From Lampropedia puyangensis (GTDB lineage Bacteria > Pseudomonadota > Gammaproteobacteria > Burkholderiales > Burkholderiaceae_C): DNA of 57,835 bases. Shown in pieces: positions 26,087-33,397 of this stretch (the stretch's first letter is position 1; every line of letters starts with the position of its first letter). Made by a program: the position numbers and the translations under genes. The stretch lies in assembly GCF_004833285.1 (NCBI RefSeq), contig NZ_STFG01000009.1, forward strand, positions 73,121 to 130,955, in the 5' to 3' direction. The notes beneath the pieces were generated by a model that saw only the letters and a list, made by a program, of their open reading frames with translations, did no database searches and was not told the DNA's origin.

Positions 26087-26128
26087 AGTGGTCAGAGCAT
26101 GTAGGCATAGCAGTAGGGTTCTCAACAT
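26021..26128 (-). CDS. leuL: Leucine-rich leader peptide of leuA
   Basis: Starting at ATG 26128 on the minus strand, a 35-residue frame reads MLRTLLLCLHALTTG and on to a TAG at 26021-26023. Six of the first twelve residues are Leu, three of them coded by the usually rare CTA. It ends 58 bp before leuA. This is the layout of an amino-acid attenuator leader peptide. No strong ribosome binding site is visible before the ATG. The name leuL follows usage in enterobacteria and is by analogy. Confidence 0.7.
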   Translation of the reverse strand: MLRTLLLCLHALTTGRGPFACACDCSHPGFPRPRP

Positions 26129-26250
26129 GGGGGTGCGGTGATGGAGTCAATGAGTGGCTTGAAACAACCAGTCTTTGCACTTTAAACTGCGATAAAAATG
26201 GCTTCTATAGAAAAAAATCCATTTTCTTTATCATTTTGGACATTTGCTTC

Positions 26251-27078
26251 ATGGGCTTTTCTTCTTCAACACGGGGTGGGCATGCACTGGATTTGCACAG
26301 TGCAGAAACGTCTCCATTGCCAGTGACAGGGGTGGTTGAGCACTATCTTGCTGGCCATGTAGTGCCAGCGCACCAGCACCGACGTGGGCATTTGATTTAC
26401 GCATCGTCTGGTGTGCTGTTGGTGCAAGCAGCTTCGGGCAGGTGGCTGGTGCCTCCTACTACAGCGGTTTGGTTACGCCCTGGGGTTGTTCACCAGCTCA
26501 CAGCAGCTACGGCTATGACGGCCTATGGCATGTTGATTGATGAGGCATGGGCGCAGCAATTGCCTGAGACCGATTGTGTGGTGCATGTCACGCCATTGCT
26601 GCGCGAGTTGATTGATGCGTTGGCGCGGGTGTCCCACGATGCGCCATTGGCTTTGAGGAGTCAGCTGTTGGGGCAACTCTTTATGGAGGAACTCAAAACC
26701 GTAGCGTCGCTGCCTTTTTATCTGCCATGGCCTGAGGAAGGGCCGATGCGCCAACTGTGTGAAGGTTTGATGCAAGAGCGTGAGTATGCACAGACGGCAT
26801 CACAGTGGGCCAGCCGATTGGCCATGACCCCGAAAACCCTGCATCGGCATTTTTTGAAAAGTACAGGCATGACATTTGGCCAGTGGCGCCAGACCATGCG
26901 ATTGATGAAGTCGATGCCATGGCTGTTGCAAGGGCTGCCCATCACCCAAGTGGCATTGGAGAGTGGATATGAAAGCCACAGTGCCTATTGCGTGGCATTC
27001 AAGAAACATTTTGATTGCTCGCCTTCGCAATTTCTCACCAAGCTGGAGCCTGTGAAGGCACCCATGAAGGCAAACTGA
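26251..27078 (+). CDS. AraC-family transcriptional regulator, cupin type
   Basis: A 275-residue regulator with an N-terminal cupin sensor (VVPAHQHRRGHLIYASSGVL, then WLVPPTTAVWLRPGVVHQL) and a C-terminal AraC DNA-binding domain from about residue 175. The two helix-turn-helix elements are ASRLAMTPKTLHRHFLKSTG and ITQVALESGYESHSAYCVAF. The VPP...VW and HQL features are like the NimR/YeaM group that controls small exporters. ATG 26251 is preferred because upstream codons lack family similarity. It is divergent from leuA, but I have no evidence that it controls leuA, and no exporter is next to it. Confidence 0.85.
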   Translation: MGFSSSTRGGHALDLHSAETSPLPVTGVVEHYLAGHVVPAHQHRRGHLIYASSGVLLVQAASGRWLVPPTTAVWLRPGVVHQLTAATAMTAYGMLIDEAWAQQLPETDCVVHVTPLLRELIDALARVSHDAPLALRSQLLGQLFMEELKTVASLPFYLPWPEEGPMRQLCEGLMQEREYAQTASQWASRLAMTPKTLHRHFLKSTGMTFGQWRQTMRLMKSMPWLLQGLPITQVALESGYESHSAYCVAFKKHFDCSPSQFLTKLEPVKAPMKAN

Positions 27079-27154
27079 TTGCAGTTGCCTCACTTCTTGT
27101 GAAATTGATTCGACGTCTTTTCATTGGCTCTTCGTTCATCACTGCACAGCCAAT

Positions 27155-28066
27155 CTACAGGTGGAAGTGGCCTGCCGCTTCTGGCTGGTAGAGCACTTGT
27201 TCAATGCGAATATGTTGGGTGCGATTGGCCGTGCGCCAGTCGATGGCATCTCCCGCCTTGTAGCCGAGAATGGCCGTGCCAATATCAGAGCAGACAGAGA
27301 GTTTGCCGGCATTGTCGTCTGCATCTTCTGGGTAGACCAAATCCACCTCCAGCTTTTCGTCGTTGAGTCGCAGCAAGGCGCGCGAATTCATCGTCACCAC
27401 ATGGCTGGCAACGTGTTGGGCATCGACCACGATGGCGCGTTCAATTTCATGCTCAAGCTCAAAAATGCTGGTTTCAGGCTCTAGTGCGACAAGTTGTCGC
27501 AGTCTGGCCTGGTCGATTTCGGTGACGTAAATGGCGTTGCCGTCGCTTGCTGCACGATCACGCAAGCGCTGCATGTAACGCGTTGAAGTCAGCGTAAATG
27601 ATCGGAGGGTTGGCGTTTGACTTTCAAGCACGAAGCCATTGCGCAAGAAGGCGTTGACCGAGCGGGTATTGTCCGCATGGATTTTGGCAATCAACCGGTC
27701 TGCCCGCATTTCGAAGAAGGCCAATTTCATCCCCTCTTGAATAGCGCAGGAACCCAGTTTTCGCCCCCAATTGTCTCGGTCACCAATGACCAGCACCATT
27801 TCACAATCACTGCCAGACGGGACTAAGCGCACAAATCCTACAGGAACGTCGTGCCGGTTGTAGGCCATGAAGAAGCGGCCGCCTTGATTGAATAAATGGG
27901 TCAGGATTGGCAGTTGCACACGGTCAATGGCCTGCTCAATGAAGCGGGATACTTGCCGGGAATCACTCAGGTAGCGGATGACGCATTCGTCCTCCAGCCA
28001 GTCGATCAAATGCAGCGCATGGGACCGTGTGATCTCCGGACACAGCGCAATGAAAGGCTTACTCAT
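27155..28066 (-). CDS. GNAT acetyltransferase fused to Rnk
   Basis: A 303-residue two-domain protein. Residues 5-165 are a GNAT domain of the RimJ/RimL type, with GFVRL, CEMVLVIGDRDNWGRKLGS and ADNTRSVNAFLRNGF. Residues 178-303 match Rnk, the regulator of nucleoside diphosphate kinase with a GreA/GreB-like C-terminal fold: VVTMNSRALLRL, VDLVYPEDADDNAGKLSV, TAILGYKAGDAIDW and VLYQPEAAGHFHL. Rnk binds RNA polymerase and influences alginate and nucleotide metabolism in gamma-proteobacteria. ATG 28066 is preferred over a TTG 21 bp earlier. The combination suggests acetylation tied to transcription, but that is inference. Confidence 0.88.
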   Translation of the reverse strand: MSKPFIALCPEITRSHALHLIDWLEDECVIRYLSDSRQVSRFIEQAIDRVQLPILTHLFNQGGRFFMAYNRHDVPVGFVRLVPSGSDCEMVLVIGDRDNWGRKLGSCAIQEGMKLAFFEMRADRLIAKIHADNTRSVNAFLRNGFVLESQTPTLRSFTLTSTRYMQRLRDRAASDGNAIYVTEIDQARLRQLVALEPETSIFELEHEIERAIVVDAQHVASHVVTMNSRALLRLNDEKLEVDLVYPEDADDNAGKLSVCSDIGTAILGYKAGDAIDWRTANRTQHIRIEQVLYQPEAAGHFHL

Positions 28067-28101
28067 CTTCACCACTTTTGGTTGCAAGAATGAAAGCCCT
28101 C

Positions 28102-28117
28102 CATGGCCGCGGCCATG
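28102..28117. promoter_or_regulatory. 16-bp perfect palindrome upstream of the GNAT-Rnk gene
   Basis: CATGGCCGCGGCCATG is fully palindromic and lies 36 bp before the GNAT-Rnk start. It could be an operator or a hairpin in the leader RNA. No regulator is identified. Confidence 0.4.
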
Positions 28118-28459
28118 ACGGTTCTTTCAACAAAGCGCCGATTATAGGCCGCACCTCCATGCGCGGTTAAGGCGCTGACGGCGTGCTACTTTTTTTGGGG
28201 TGCTGCATTGATGTGGCAGCATCGTTGATGCATGTCTATAAATTTGTTGCAAAAATCATCCTAAGCTTGAAAACAAGCAGGCGGAGACAGTGGGTAAAGA
28301 AGGCTGTTGTTCAAGGCTCTGGTTTTTTAAAGATGACATCAAGTGCAAAGTGCAGAAAAAATTACAGAGTCCATGTCAGCACAAGCGCAACTAATGCATC
28401 GTCAGGATGAGAAGAGATAAAGAACCTGTTTTGCTCTGCAAGTACTCATTGAGATGGAT
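28118..28459. other. Spacer between GNAT-Rnk and rsmI
   Basis: This 342-bp stretch has a small hairpin, TGCTGC (28201-28206) with GCAGCA (28216-28221), and a short plus-strand frame at 28183-28410 with no recognisable content. I see no clear terminator for rsmI, which ends at 28460. Confidence 0.45.
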
Positions 28460-29383
28460 TTAATGGGATATTTCTTTTTGTAGCAGCAGGCCTGCATCGT
28501 ACAAGGCGTTGCGTGACAAGTTGGTATGTGCGGCGGCTACCCGAACGGCACTTTTGAGTGACACCCCTTCCTCTAGCAATAGCTGCAAGAGGCGTAAGGC
28601 CTCCGGTGGCAGTTCGGTGGTGTCCTTGGTCGATGGCTGGGGGTGAATGACCACAACAAATTCGCCTTTTTGGCGAATGGGATCTTCTGTCAACCACGCT
28701 TCAGCGGCATGAGCCGCGAGGGTATGGATTTGCTCGAACTGTTTGGTGATTTCACGCGCAAAGGTGATTGGGCGCTCCTGCAATATCTGGAGCGTGTGGG
28801 CTAAGTCGAGAATGCGGTGTGGGGACTCTAAGAGCACGACAGCGCGAGGCTCGGCCGCGAGTTGCTGCGCGGCCTCTTGACGCACCTTGCCTTTGGCTGG
28901 CAGAAAGCCTGCAAACACATAGCCGCCTTCTTGGGTGATGCCGGCTGCACTCATGGCCGCGGTGACGCTGCTGGCACCGGGCAGCGGGCTGGCGCGGAAC
29001 CCTGCACGCGTGGCTTCTTCCACAACGATGGCGCCGGGGTCGCTAATGCCGGGGGTGCCTGCATCGCTGACGTACACCACCCGCTGGCCTTGGCTTAAAC
29101 GCTCAATAATCTGCGCACTGGCGCTGCGCTCGTTGTGCTGGTGCACGGCCAGCAGTGCATTACCGGGCTTGTCGATGCCGTAGGCTTGCAGCATTTGGCG
29201 TGTGTGGCGTGTATCCTCACAGGCAATGGCATCTGCCAGTTGCAGTACATACAACGCGCGCAGGCTGATGTCGGCCAAGTTGCCAATGGGGGTAGCAACC
29301 ACGTACAAAGTCGCTTGCGGATAATGTTGCGCGGCGGCGGCGGCATCAGCCGCTTGCAAAGCCAAGGCGAAGGAGGGAGTCAC
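28460..29383 (-). CDS. rsmI: 16S rRNA 2'-O-ribose C1402 methyltransferase RsmI
   Basis: RsmI methylates the ribose of C1402 in the decoding centre. The N-terminal LYVVATPIGNLADISLRAL, CEDTRHTRQML, DAGTPGISDPGA and PLPGASSVTAAMSAAG are diagnostic tetrapyrrole-methylase-fold blocks. The C terminus carries the family's small helical domain (LSRNALYDAGLLLQ). I choose GTG 29383 (307 residues) because homology begins a few residues later; the frame is open to 30007 but upstream content is Thr/His-rich and looks non-coding. The start codon directly abuts the yraN start on the other strand, as is common for this pair. Confidence 0.93.
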   Translation of the reverse strand: MTPSFALALQAADAAAAAQHYPQATLYVVATPIGNLADISLRALYVLQLADAIACEDTRHTRQMLQAYGIDKPGNALLAVHQHNERSASAQIIERLSQGQRVVYVSDAGTPGISDPGAIVVEEATRAGFRASPLPGASSVTAAMSAAGITQEGGYVFAGFLPAKGKVRQEAAQQLAAEPRAVVLLESPHRILDLAHTLQILQERPITFAREITKQFEQIHTLAAHAAEAWLTEDPIRQKGEFVVVIHPQPSTKDTTELPPEALRLLQLLLEEGVSLKSAVRVAAAHTNLSRNALYDAGLLLQKEISH

Positions 29384-29887
29384 GTGCGGTTTCTCAAAGC
29401 AATGTGGAGTCAGGTCGGCAAGGGGCAAGCCCCGCAGGCGAAGGAGAGCATTGTCGCACCGCAAGCGGTGGGCGTGAACCATGGTGCGCGTGCTACAGGC
29501 GCCACGGCGCCAACGCGCAAAGCGCTGGGGGACCAAGGTGAAGACTGGGCATGTGCCTACTTGCAAGCGCAAGGCTTGCAGTTGGTTGCGCGCAATTACC
29601 GCACGCCGGGGCGCGGCGGTGGCGAGATTGATCTGATCATGCGTGAGCGCGATGGCACCTTGGTGTTTGTGGAGGTGCGCAGGCGCCAGCGTGCTGATTT
29701 TGGCGGTGCGGCTGCCAGTGTGACGGCCAGCAAACAGCGGCGCATTGTGTTGGCGGCGCAGCATTATTTGCAGCAGCTTGGTGGCCGCGAACCACCGTGC
29801 CGCTTTGATGTGGTGGTGTTGCAAGGTTCGGCACTGCACAGTGCGCCGCAGTGTGAATGGATGCGTGGTGCGTTTGATGCGGCTTAA
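29384..29887 (+). CDS. yraN: YraN family (UPF0102) nuclease-like protein
   Basis: A 167-residue protein with the YraN/UPF0102 fold, related to restriction-type and Holliday-junction nucleases. Core motifs: GDQGEDWACAYLQAQGLQLV, ARNYR, GGGEIDLIMRERDGTLVFVEV with the E-ID-ExK-like acidic set, and a RIVLAAQHYL helix. GTG 29384 is chosen for the strong AAGGAGG eight nt upstream, which lies inside rsmI codons on the other strand. ATG 29402 is the alternative. The role is not settled in the family; neighbouring rsmI is a conserved partner. Ends before a bidirectional terminator. Confidence 0.92.
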   Translation: MRFLKAMWSQVGKGQAPQAKESIVAPQAVGVNHGARATGATAPTRKALGDQGEDWACAYLQAQGLQLVARNYRTPGRGGGEIDLIMRERDGTLVFVEVRRRQRADFGGAAASVTASKQRRIVLAAQHYLQQLGGREPPCRFDVVVLQGSALHSAPQCEWMRGAFDAA

Positions 29888-29964
29888 TGGCGCATGGATG
29901 AACGCGGTGGTTGTGTGCGGTGGTTGTATGTGTTGGCTGTGTGCGTTGTGAATGCGGGAGACAT

Positions 29965-29993
29965 AAAAACAGCGGCACAAGGCCGCTGTTTTT
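29965..29993. terminator. Bidirectional terminator between yraN and the MHS gene
   Basis: AAAAACAGCGGC (29965-29976) and GCCGCTGTTTTT (29982-29993) pair around ACAAG. The A-tract and T-tract serve both strands, between convergent yraN and the transporter gene ending at 30014. Confidence 0.92.
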
Positions 29994-30013
29994 GCTGCTG
30001 GGGTCAAGGTTGT

Positions 30014-31315
30014 TTATTGGTCGCCCTCTGAAGCATTTTTCGCAAATGAAATAGCGATCAATGAGATCACAGCTGTGCCGACAAGGTACAGCGCCACGGG
30101 CACCCAAGAACCGTTGTAGGACTTGAGCAACCATGTGGCCACCAATGGTGCAGTACCGCCTGCCAGCGCTGCACCAATTTGGTAGCCCAAGGTGATGCCG
30201 GTGTAGCGCACGCGGGTGGAGAAAATCTCTGAGAACAAGGTGCCCAATACAGCGGTAATCGGTGCCCAAACAAAGCCCAAGCCCACGACAGTGGCAATCA
30301 CCAGTGTGGTGGTGGTGCCTTGTTCTAACAGCATGAAGTACGGGAAGGTGAACAGCGCCATGATGATGGTGCCGATAACGAACAGACGGCGGCGGCCAAT
30401 GCTGTCAGACAGGCGCCCCATGATGGGGATCATCAAGGTGGTGACCAAGGTCGCAATCGTCACTGCGTTGAGCACGGTAATACGCTCAAACTTCAGGCTG
30501 GTGGTGGCGTAGCTGACGATGAAGGTGGAGAAAATGTAGAACGGTGCCGTTTCCACAAACTTCATGCCCACAGCGACCAAGACGGCACGCCAGTGGTGGC
30601 GCAGTGTTTCCACCAGTGGAATTTTGGCCACGTTGCCGCTGGCTTTGGCTTGCTTGAATTCGGGTGTTTCATCAATACCTTTGCGAATCCACAGACCTAA
30701 AAACACCAAGATGGCACTCAGCAAAAATGGCACGCGCCAGCCCCATGAGAGGAATTGGTCATCAGGCAACGTGCTCATAACGGTCATGGCCAAGGTGGCC
30801 ATCACCATGCCAATCGTCACGCCCATTTGTGGCACGCTGCCAAACAAACCTTTGCGATTTTTGGGGGCGTATTCGTAAGCCAGCAGTAATGCGCCGCCCC
30901 ATTCGCCACCAATGCCCAAACCTTGAATTAAGCGCAGCACAATCAGCAAAATGGGAGCCCAAATACCAATGGTGTCGTAGCCCGGCAGCAAGCCAATAGC
31001 TACGGTGGCACCGCCCATTAAGGAGAGCGTGATGACCAAGGTTTTTTTGCGGCCAATGCGGTCACCAATGTGCGCAAAGATAAAGCCGCCCAATGGCCGG
31101 ATGAAGAAGGTTAACGAGAACGTGAGGTAAGACAGCATCAAACCTACGACTGGGTCAGTCGTGGGGAAGAACACTTTATTGAATACCAGCGCTGCAGTGG
31201 TGGCGTACAAAAAGTAGTCAAACCATTCGATGGAGCTGCCCATCAGGCTGGCGGCCAATACCCGTTTGTTGGTGGCGGCCGATGGTGGCGAGGCTGTGCT
31301 TGTGCTTGCAGTCAT
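30014..31315 (-). CDS. MFS transporter, metabolite:H+ symporter (MHS) family
   Basis: A 433-residue, twelve-helix transporter of the MHS family (ProP, ShiA, KgtP and relatives). Evidence: LMGSSIEWFDYFLYATTAAL near the N terminus, RPLGGFIFAHIGDRIGRKKT (the MFS motif), RLIQGLGIGGEWGGALLL, and the second-half repeat GRLSDSIGRRR. It likely imports an organic acid or betaine with protons; the substrate cannot be told. It lies 40 bp after a gene for an ornithine-cyclodeaminase-family reductase, and that pair is divergent from a FadR-type regulator, suggesting uptake and conversion of one amino or imino acid. Confidence 0.92.
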   Translation of the reverse strand: MTASTSTASPPSAATNKRVLAASLMGSSIEWFDYFLYATTAALVFNKVFFPTTDPVVGLMLSYLTFSLTFFIRPLGGFIFAHIGDRIGRKKTLVITLSLMGGATVAIGLLPGYDTIGIWAPILLIVLRLIQGLGIGGEWGGALLLAYEYAPKNRKGLFGSVPQMGVTIGMVMATLAMTVMSTLPDDQFLSWGWRVPFLLSAILVFLGLWIRKGIDETPEFKQAKASGNVAKIPLVETLRHHWRAVLVAVGMKFVETAPFYIFSTFIVSYATTSLKFERITVLNAVTIATLVTTLMIPIMGRLSDSIGRRRLFVIGTIIMALFTFPYFMLLEQGTTTTLVIATVVGLGFVWAPITAVLGTLFSEIFSTRVRYTGITLGYQIGAALAGGTAPLVATWLLKSYNGSWVPVALYLVGTAVISLIAISFAKNASEGDQ

Positions 31316-31355
31316 GCTTTAGTGTGTTGAAAGGGTTGAGAGATGCGAGGTTTGT

Positions 31356-32291
31356 TTAAGTGGCAGTTTGGCTGTGTAATTGCTGGCGCACCAGTCGGCA
31401 TGCGGCCAAGTCCCAAGCGGCAGTGCCAACGCTTTTGAACACAATCGGCTTGGTGCGATCTGGCTGCTGATCCAGCGCACTAGCGAGGCTGCGCACTTGC
31501 GCCCAATCGACCCCGGCTTGCATCAAATCGCCCGCTTCGTGCGGAGCGCCTACGGGGTCGTCCACATAGAGCGTGCTGCCAGCCAGTGTGTTGGCACCAA
31601 TTTCGGCCATTTCAGGGCGGAAGGCACCGACACCAATGACCAAACGCGCCGGTGATGCGGGCAGATCGTAGATGGCTTGCAAACTGGTGGTGACGGTGAT
31701 GACCACGTCGATCTTGTCAGGCATGACGTCATCAATAGGGTGCAGTTGCAAGGGCAAAGTCTCGTGTTGTGCACAAAATGTTTGCGCGTTTTCCAACGTG
31801 CGCCCTTTGATATATACCGTGCTGTTGGGGTAGCAATCGGCTAATGCCTGCAGGTGGTAGTGCGCTTGTGTGCCAGTGCCGTAAAGCAGAATGTTGCGAA
31901 CGGCAGCGGGCCCCAATGTGCGCAACCCCAACATGGAAATAGCTGCTGTGCGCCGCCCAGTGACTTCGGGGCCATCAAGTACAAATAAAGGGGTTCCGGT
32001 GATGGCATCGAAAGCTGTAACTAAACCATGAATGGCGGGAAGCGCTCTGGCTGAATTGGCAGGTTGCACCGTGATTAATTTATGCGCCACGATGTCTTTT
32101 GCCACTGCTGGCATGCTGAGCAGAACGGCGCTGTCAAAGGGCACCACCATGCGTTCAGGGCTGTGGATGGCGCCAGCCTCATAGTGACGCAAGGTATCGG
32201 CCAGTGCGTCAATCAAGGCAGGGAAGGGCAGCAGTGCTGCAGTGTGCTCTGCCGAATAAACCTGTAGGGAGGAAGGGGCTGCTACTGTCAT
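31356..32291 (-). CDS. Ornithine cyclodeaminase/mu-crystallin family reductase
   Basis: A 311-residue protein of the OCD/mu-crystallin family. It shows VAHKLITVQPANS, LVTAFDAITGTPLFVLDGPEVTGRRTAA split over the usual substrate-binding region, Rossmann loop LLYGTGTQAHYHLQAL, and VIGVGAFRPEMAEI. Members act as ornithine cyclodeaminase, alanine dehydrogenase, or delta1-pyrroline/piperideine-2-carboxylate reductase. Several delta1-pyrroline-2-carboxylate reductases in proteobacteria are of this type, so an imino-acid substrate is my preferred guess. It forms a likely operon with the MHS transporter. The promoter region holds a repeated palindrome that the divergent FadR-type regulator may bind. 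Confidence 0.85.
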   Translation of the reverse strand: MTVAAPSSLQVYSAEHTAALLPFPALIDALADTLRHYEAGAIHSPERMVVPFDSAVLLSMPAVAKDIVAHKLITVQPANSARALPAIHGLVTAFDAITGTPLFVLDGPEVTGRRTAAISMLGLRTLGPAAVRNILLYGTGTQAHYHLQALADCYPNSTVYIKGRTLENAQTFCAQHETLPLQLHPIDDVMPDKIDVVITVTTSLQAIYDLPASPARLVIGVGAFRPEMAEIGANTLAGSTLYVDDPVGAPHEAGDLMQAGVDWAQVRSLASALDQQPDRTKPIVFKSVGTAAWDLAACRLVRQQLHSQTAT

Positions 32292-32365
32292 GGTGATACT
32301 CGGTTAAGTGGATTTTTTTAAAACCAAAATAGCGAATCAATTGCAAGGAGTTTGCAAATTTCGTG

Positions 32366-32429
32366 CCAATTTTGGGTGAATAATTTGCATTTATAACCAA
32401 TTTTGGTTCTTTAAAATTACCAAATTGGT
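32366..32429. promoter_or_regulatory. Array of CCAA-TTGG palindromes (operator candidate)
   Basis: Three related palindromes lie in the divergent spacer: CCAATTTTGG at 32366-32375, AACCAATTTTGGTT at 32395-32408 and ACCAAATTGGT at 32419-32429. A half-site CCAAAAT is at 32324. The centres are 31 and 23 bp apart. FadR-group GntR proteins bind short palindromes with TTGGT/ACCAA arms, so this is probably the operator of the adjacent regulator. The whole spacer 32292-32599 is 308 bp with no gene. Confidence 0.6.
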
Positions 32430-32599
32430 GCAATGCGAAAGAATTAAGGGTAAGTACTGAGTGATGGGCGTGCATAGAGGTGCGGTGCGAATCAGCCTGC
32501 TTCGCTGCGGTTTGTGTGGTCGTTTCCTTATCCCTGTTGCTCTGCGTAAGCCACAATGGTTGCGACAATGCGTTTTCTTTTGCAGCAATTGACCACACG

Positions 32600-33340
32600 A
32601 TGACCATGGAGTTACCTACAGGCGCATACGGCGCATTTCGCCCTAAGCAGGTTTATGAGCAGGTGGCAGATGCCATTCGACGGGCGATTGATGACGGTAC
32701 CTTTTCCGTTGGTAGTCGCTTGCCTGCCGAGCGTGAATTGGCCAAACGCTTTAATGTCAGTCGGCCGGCGGTGCGCGAGGCCATTGGCGCATTACAGAAC
32801 GAAGGTTTGATTGCCACGCGGCAAGGTTCTGGCTCGTACGTGACTGCAGCGCAATTGCAGATTGCACCTGAAGATGTTGCGCACTTTGGGCAAGGCCATG
32901 CCGATATGAGTCCTGTGGCCATACTGGAAGTACGCATGATGATTGAGCCTGCGATCATCAAGCTCGCATGCAGGCACCCTGGGCGAGATATGCAAGCAGA
33001 ACGCTATCTGGAACAAATGGCAGGGATTCGTGACATCAATGACCCACGGCAACAATTACTGTGGAGCGATACCGACCGGCTGTTTCACCGGCAACTGGCC
33101 TACATGAGCCAAGATTTACTGGTGATGAAAATGGCCGATGAGATTGCCCGTAGCATGGACCAACCTTTATGGAAACGCTTGCGCGATGATGGTATTTATG
33201 AGCCCCAGCGTATTCAACTGTATGTGGCCGAACATACATTGATTTATGACGCAGTGGTGCAAGGCGACGCGGAGGCTGCGAGTTTCTACGTTCGTAAACA
33301 CCTTGAGCGCGTGCGTGCAGACATTGCACCGGTGGATTGA
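32600..33340 (+). CDS. GntR-type regulator, FadR subfamily
   Basis: A 246-residue regulator. The N-terminal winged helix has YEQVADAIRRAIDDG, LPAERELAKRFNVSRPAVRE and TRQGSGSYVT, followed by the FCD effector domain with ILEVRMMIEPAI and a late histidine set (FHRQLAY ... EHTLIYDAV ... VRKHLERV) typical for metal-assisted ligand binding. ATG 32600 gives the family N terminus; an upstream frame to 32480 is not supported. It is divergent from the reductase-MHS unit and probably represses it, releasing on binding the imported compound or a product. Confidence 0.9.
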   Translation: MTMELPTGAYGAFRPKQVYEQVADAIRRAIDDGTFSVGSRLPAERELAKRFNVSRPAVREAIGALQNEGLIATRQGSGSYVTAAQLQIAPEDVAHFGQGHADMSPVAILEVRMMIEPAIIKLACRHPGRDMQAERYLEQMAGIRDINDPRQQLLWSDTDRLFHRQLAYMSQDLLVMKMADEIARSMDQPLWKRLRDDGIYEPQRIQLYVAEHTLIYDAVVQGDAEAASFYVRKHLERVRADIAPVD

Positions 33341-33397
33341 TAAGGTGACGGTGAAGTGCAGACGGCGAGGTATTGCATGATTTTGGGATGAGGCGAG

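Noticed and set aside
26062-26250. N-terminal extension of the AraC-type gene
   Set aside because: It overlaps the leuA leader on the other strand, and the protein's cupin domain is complete from ATG 26251.
28183-28410. 75-codon plus-strand frame
   Set aside because: No ribosome binding site, no family pattern and no conserved context; left as spacer.
29387-30007. N-terminal extension of rsmI
   Set aside because: The frame stays open but overlaps all of yraN and the terminator, and its Thr/His-rich sequence is not found in RsmI.
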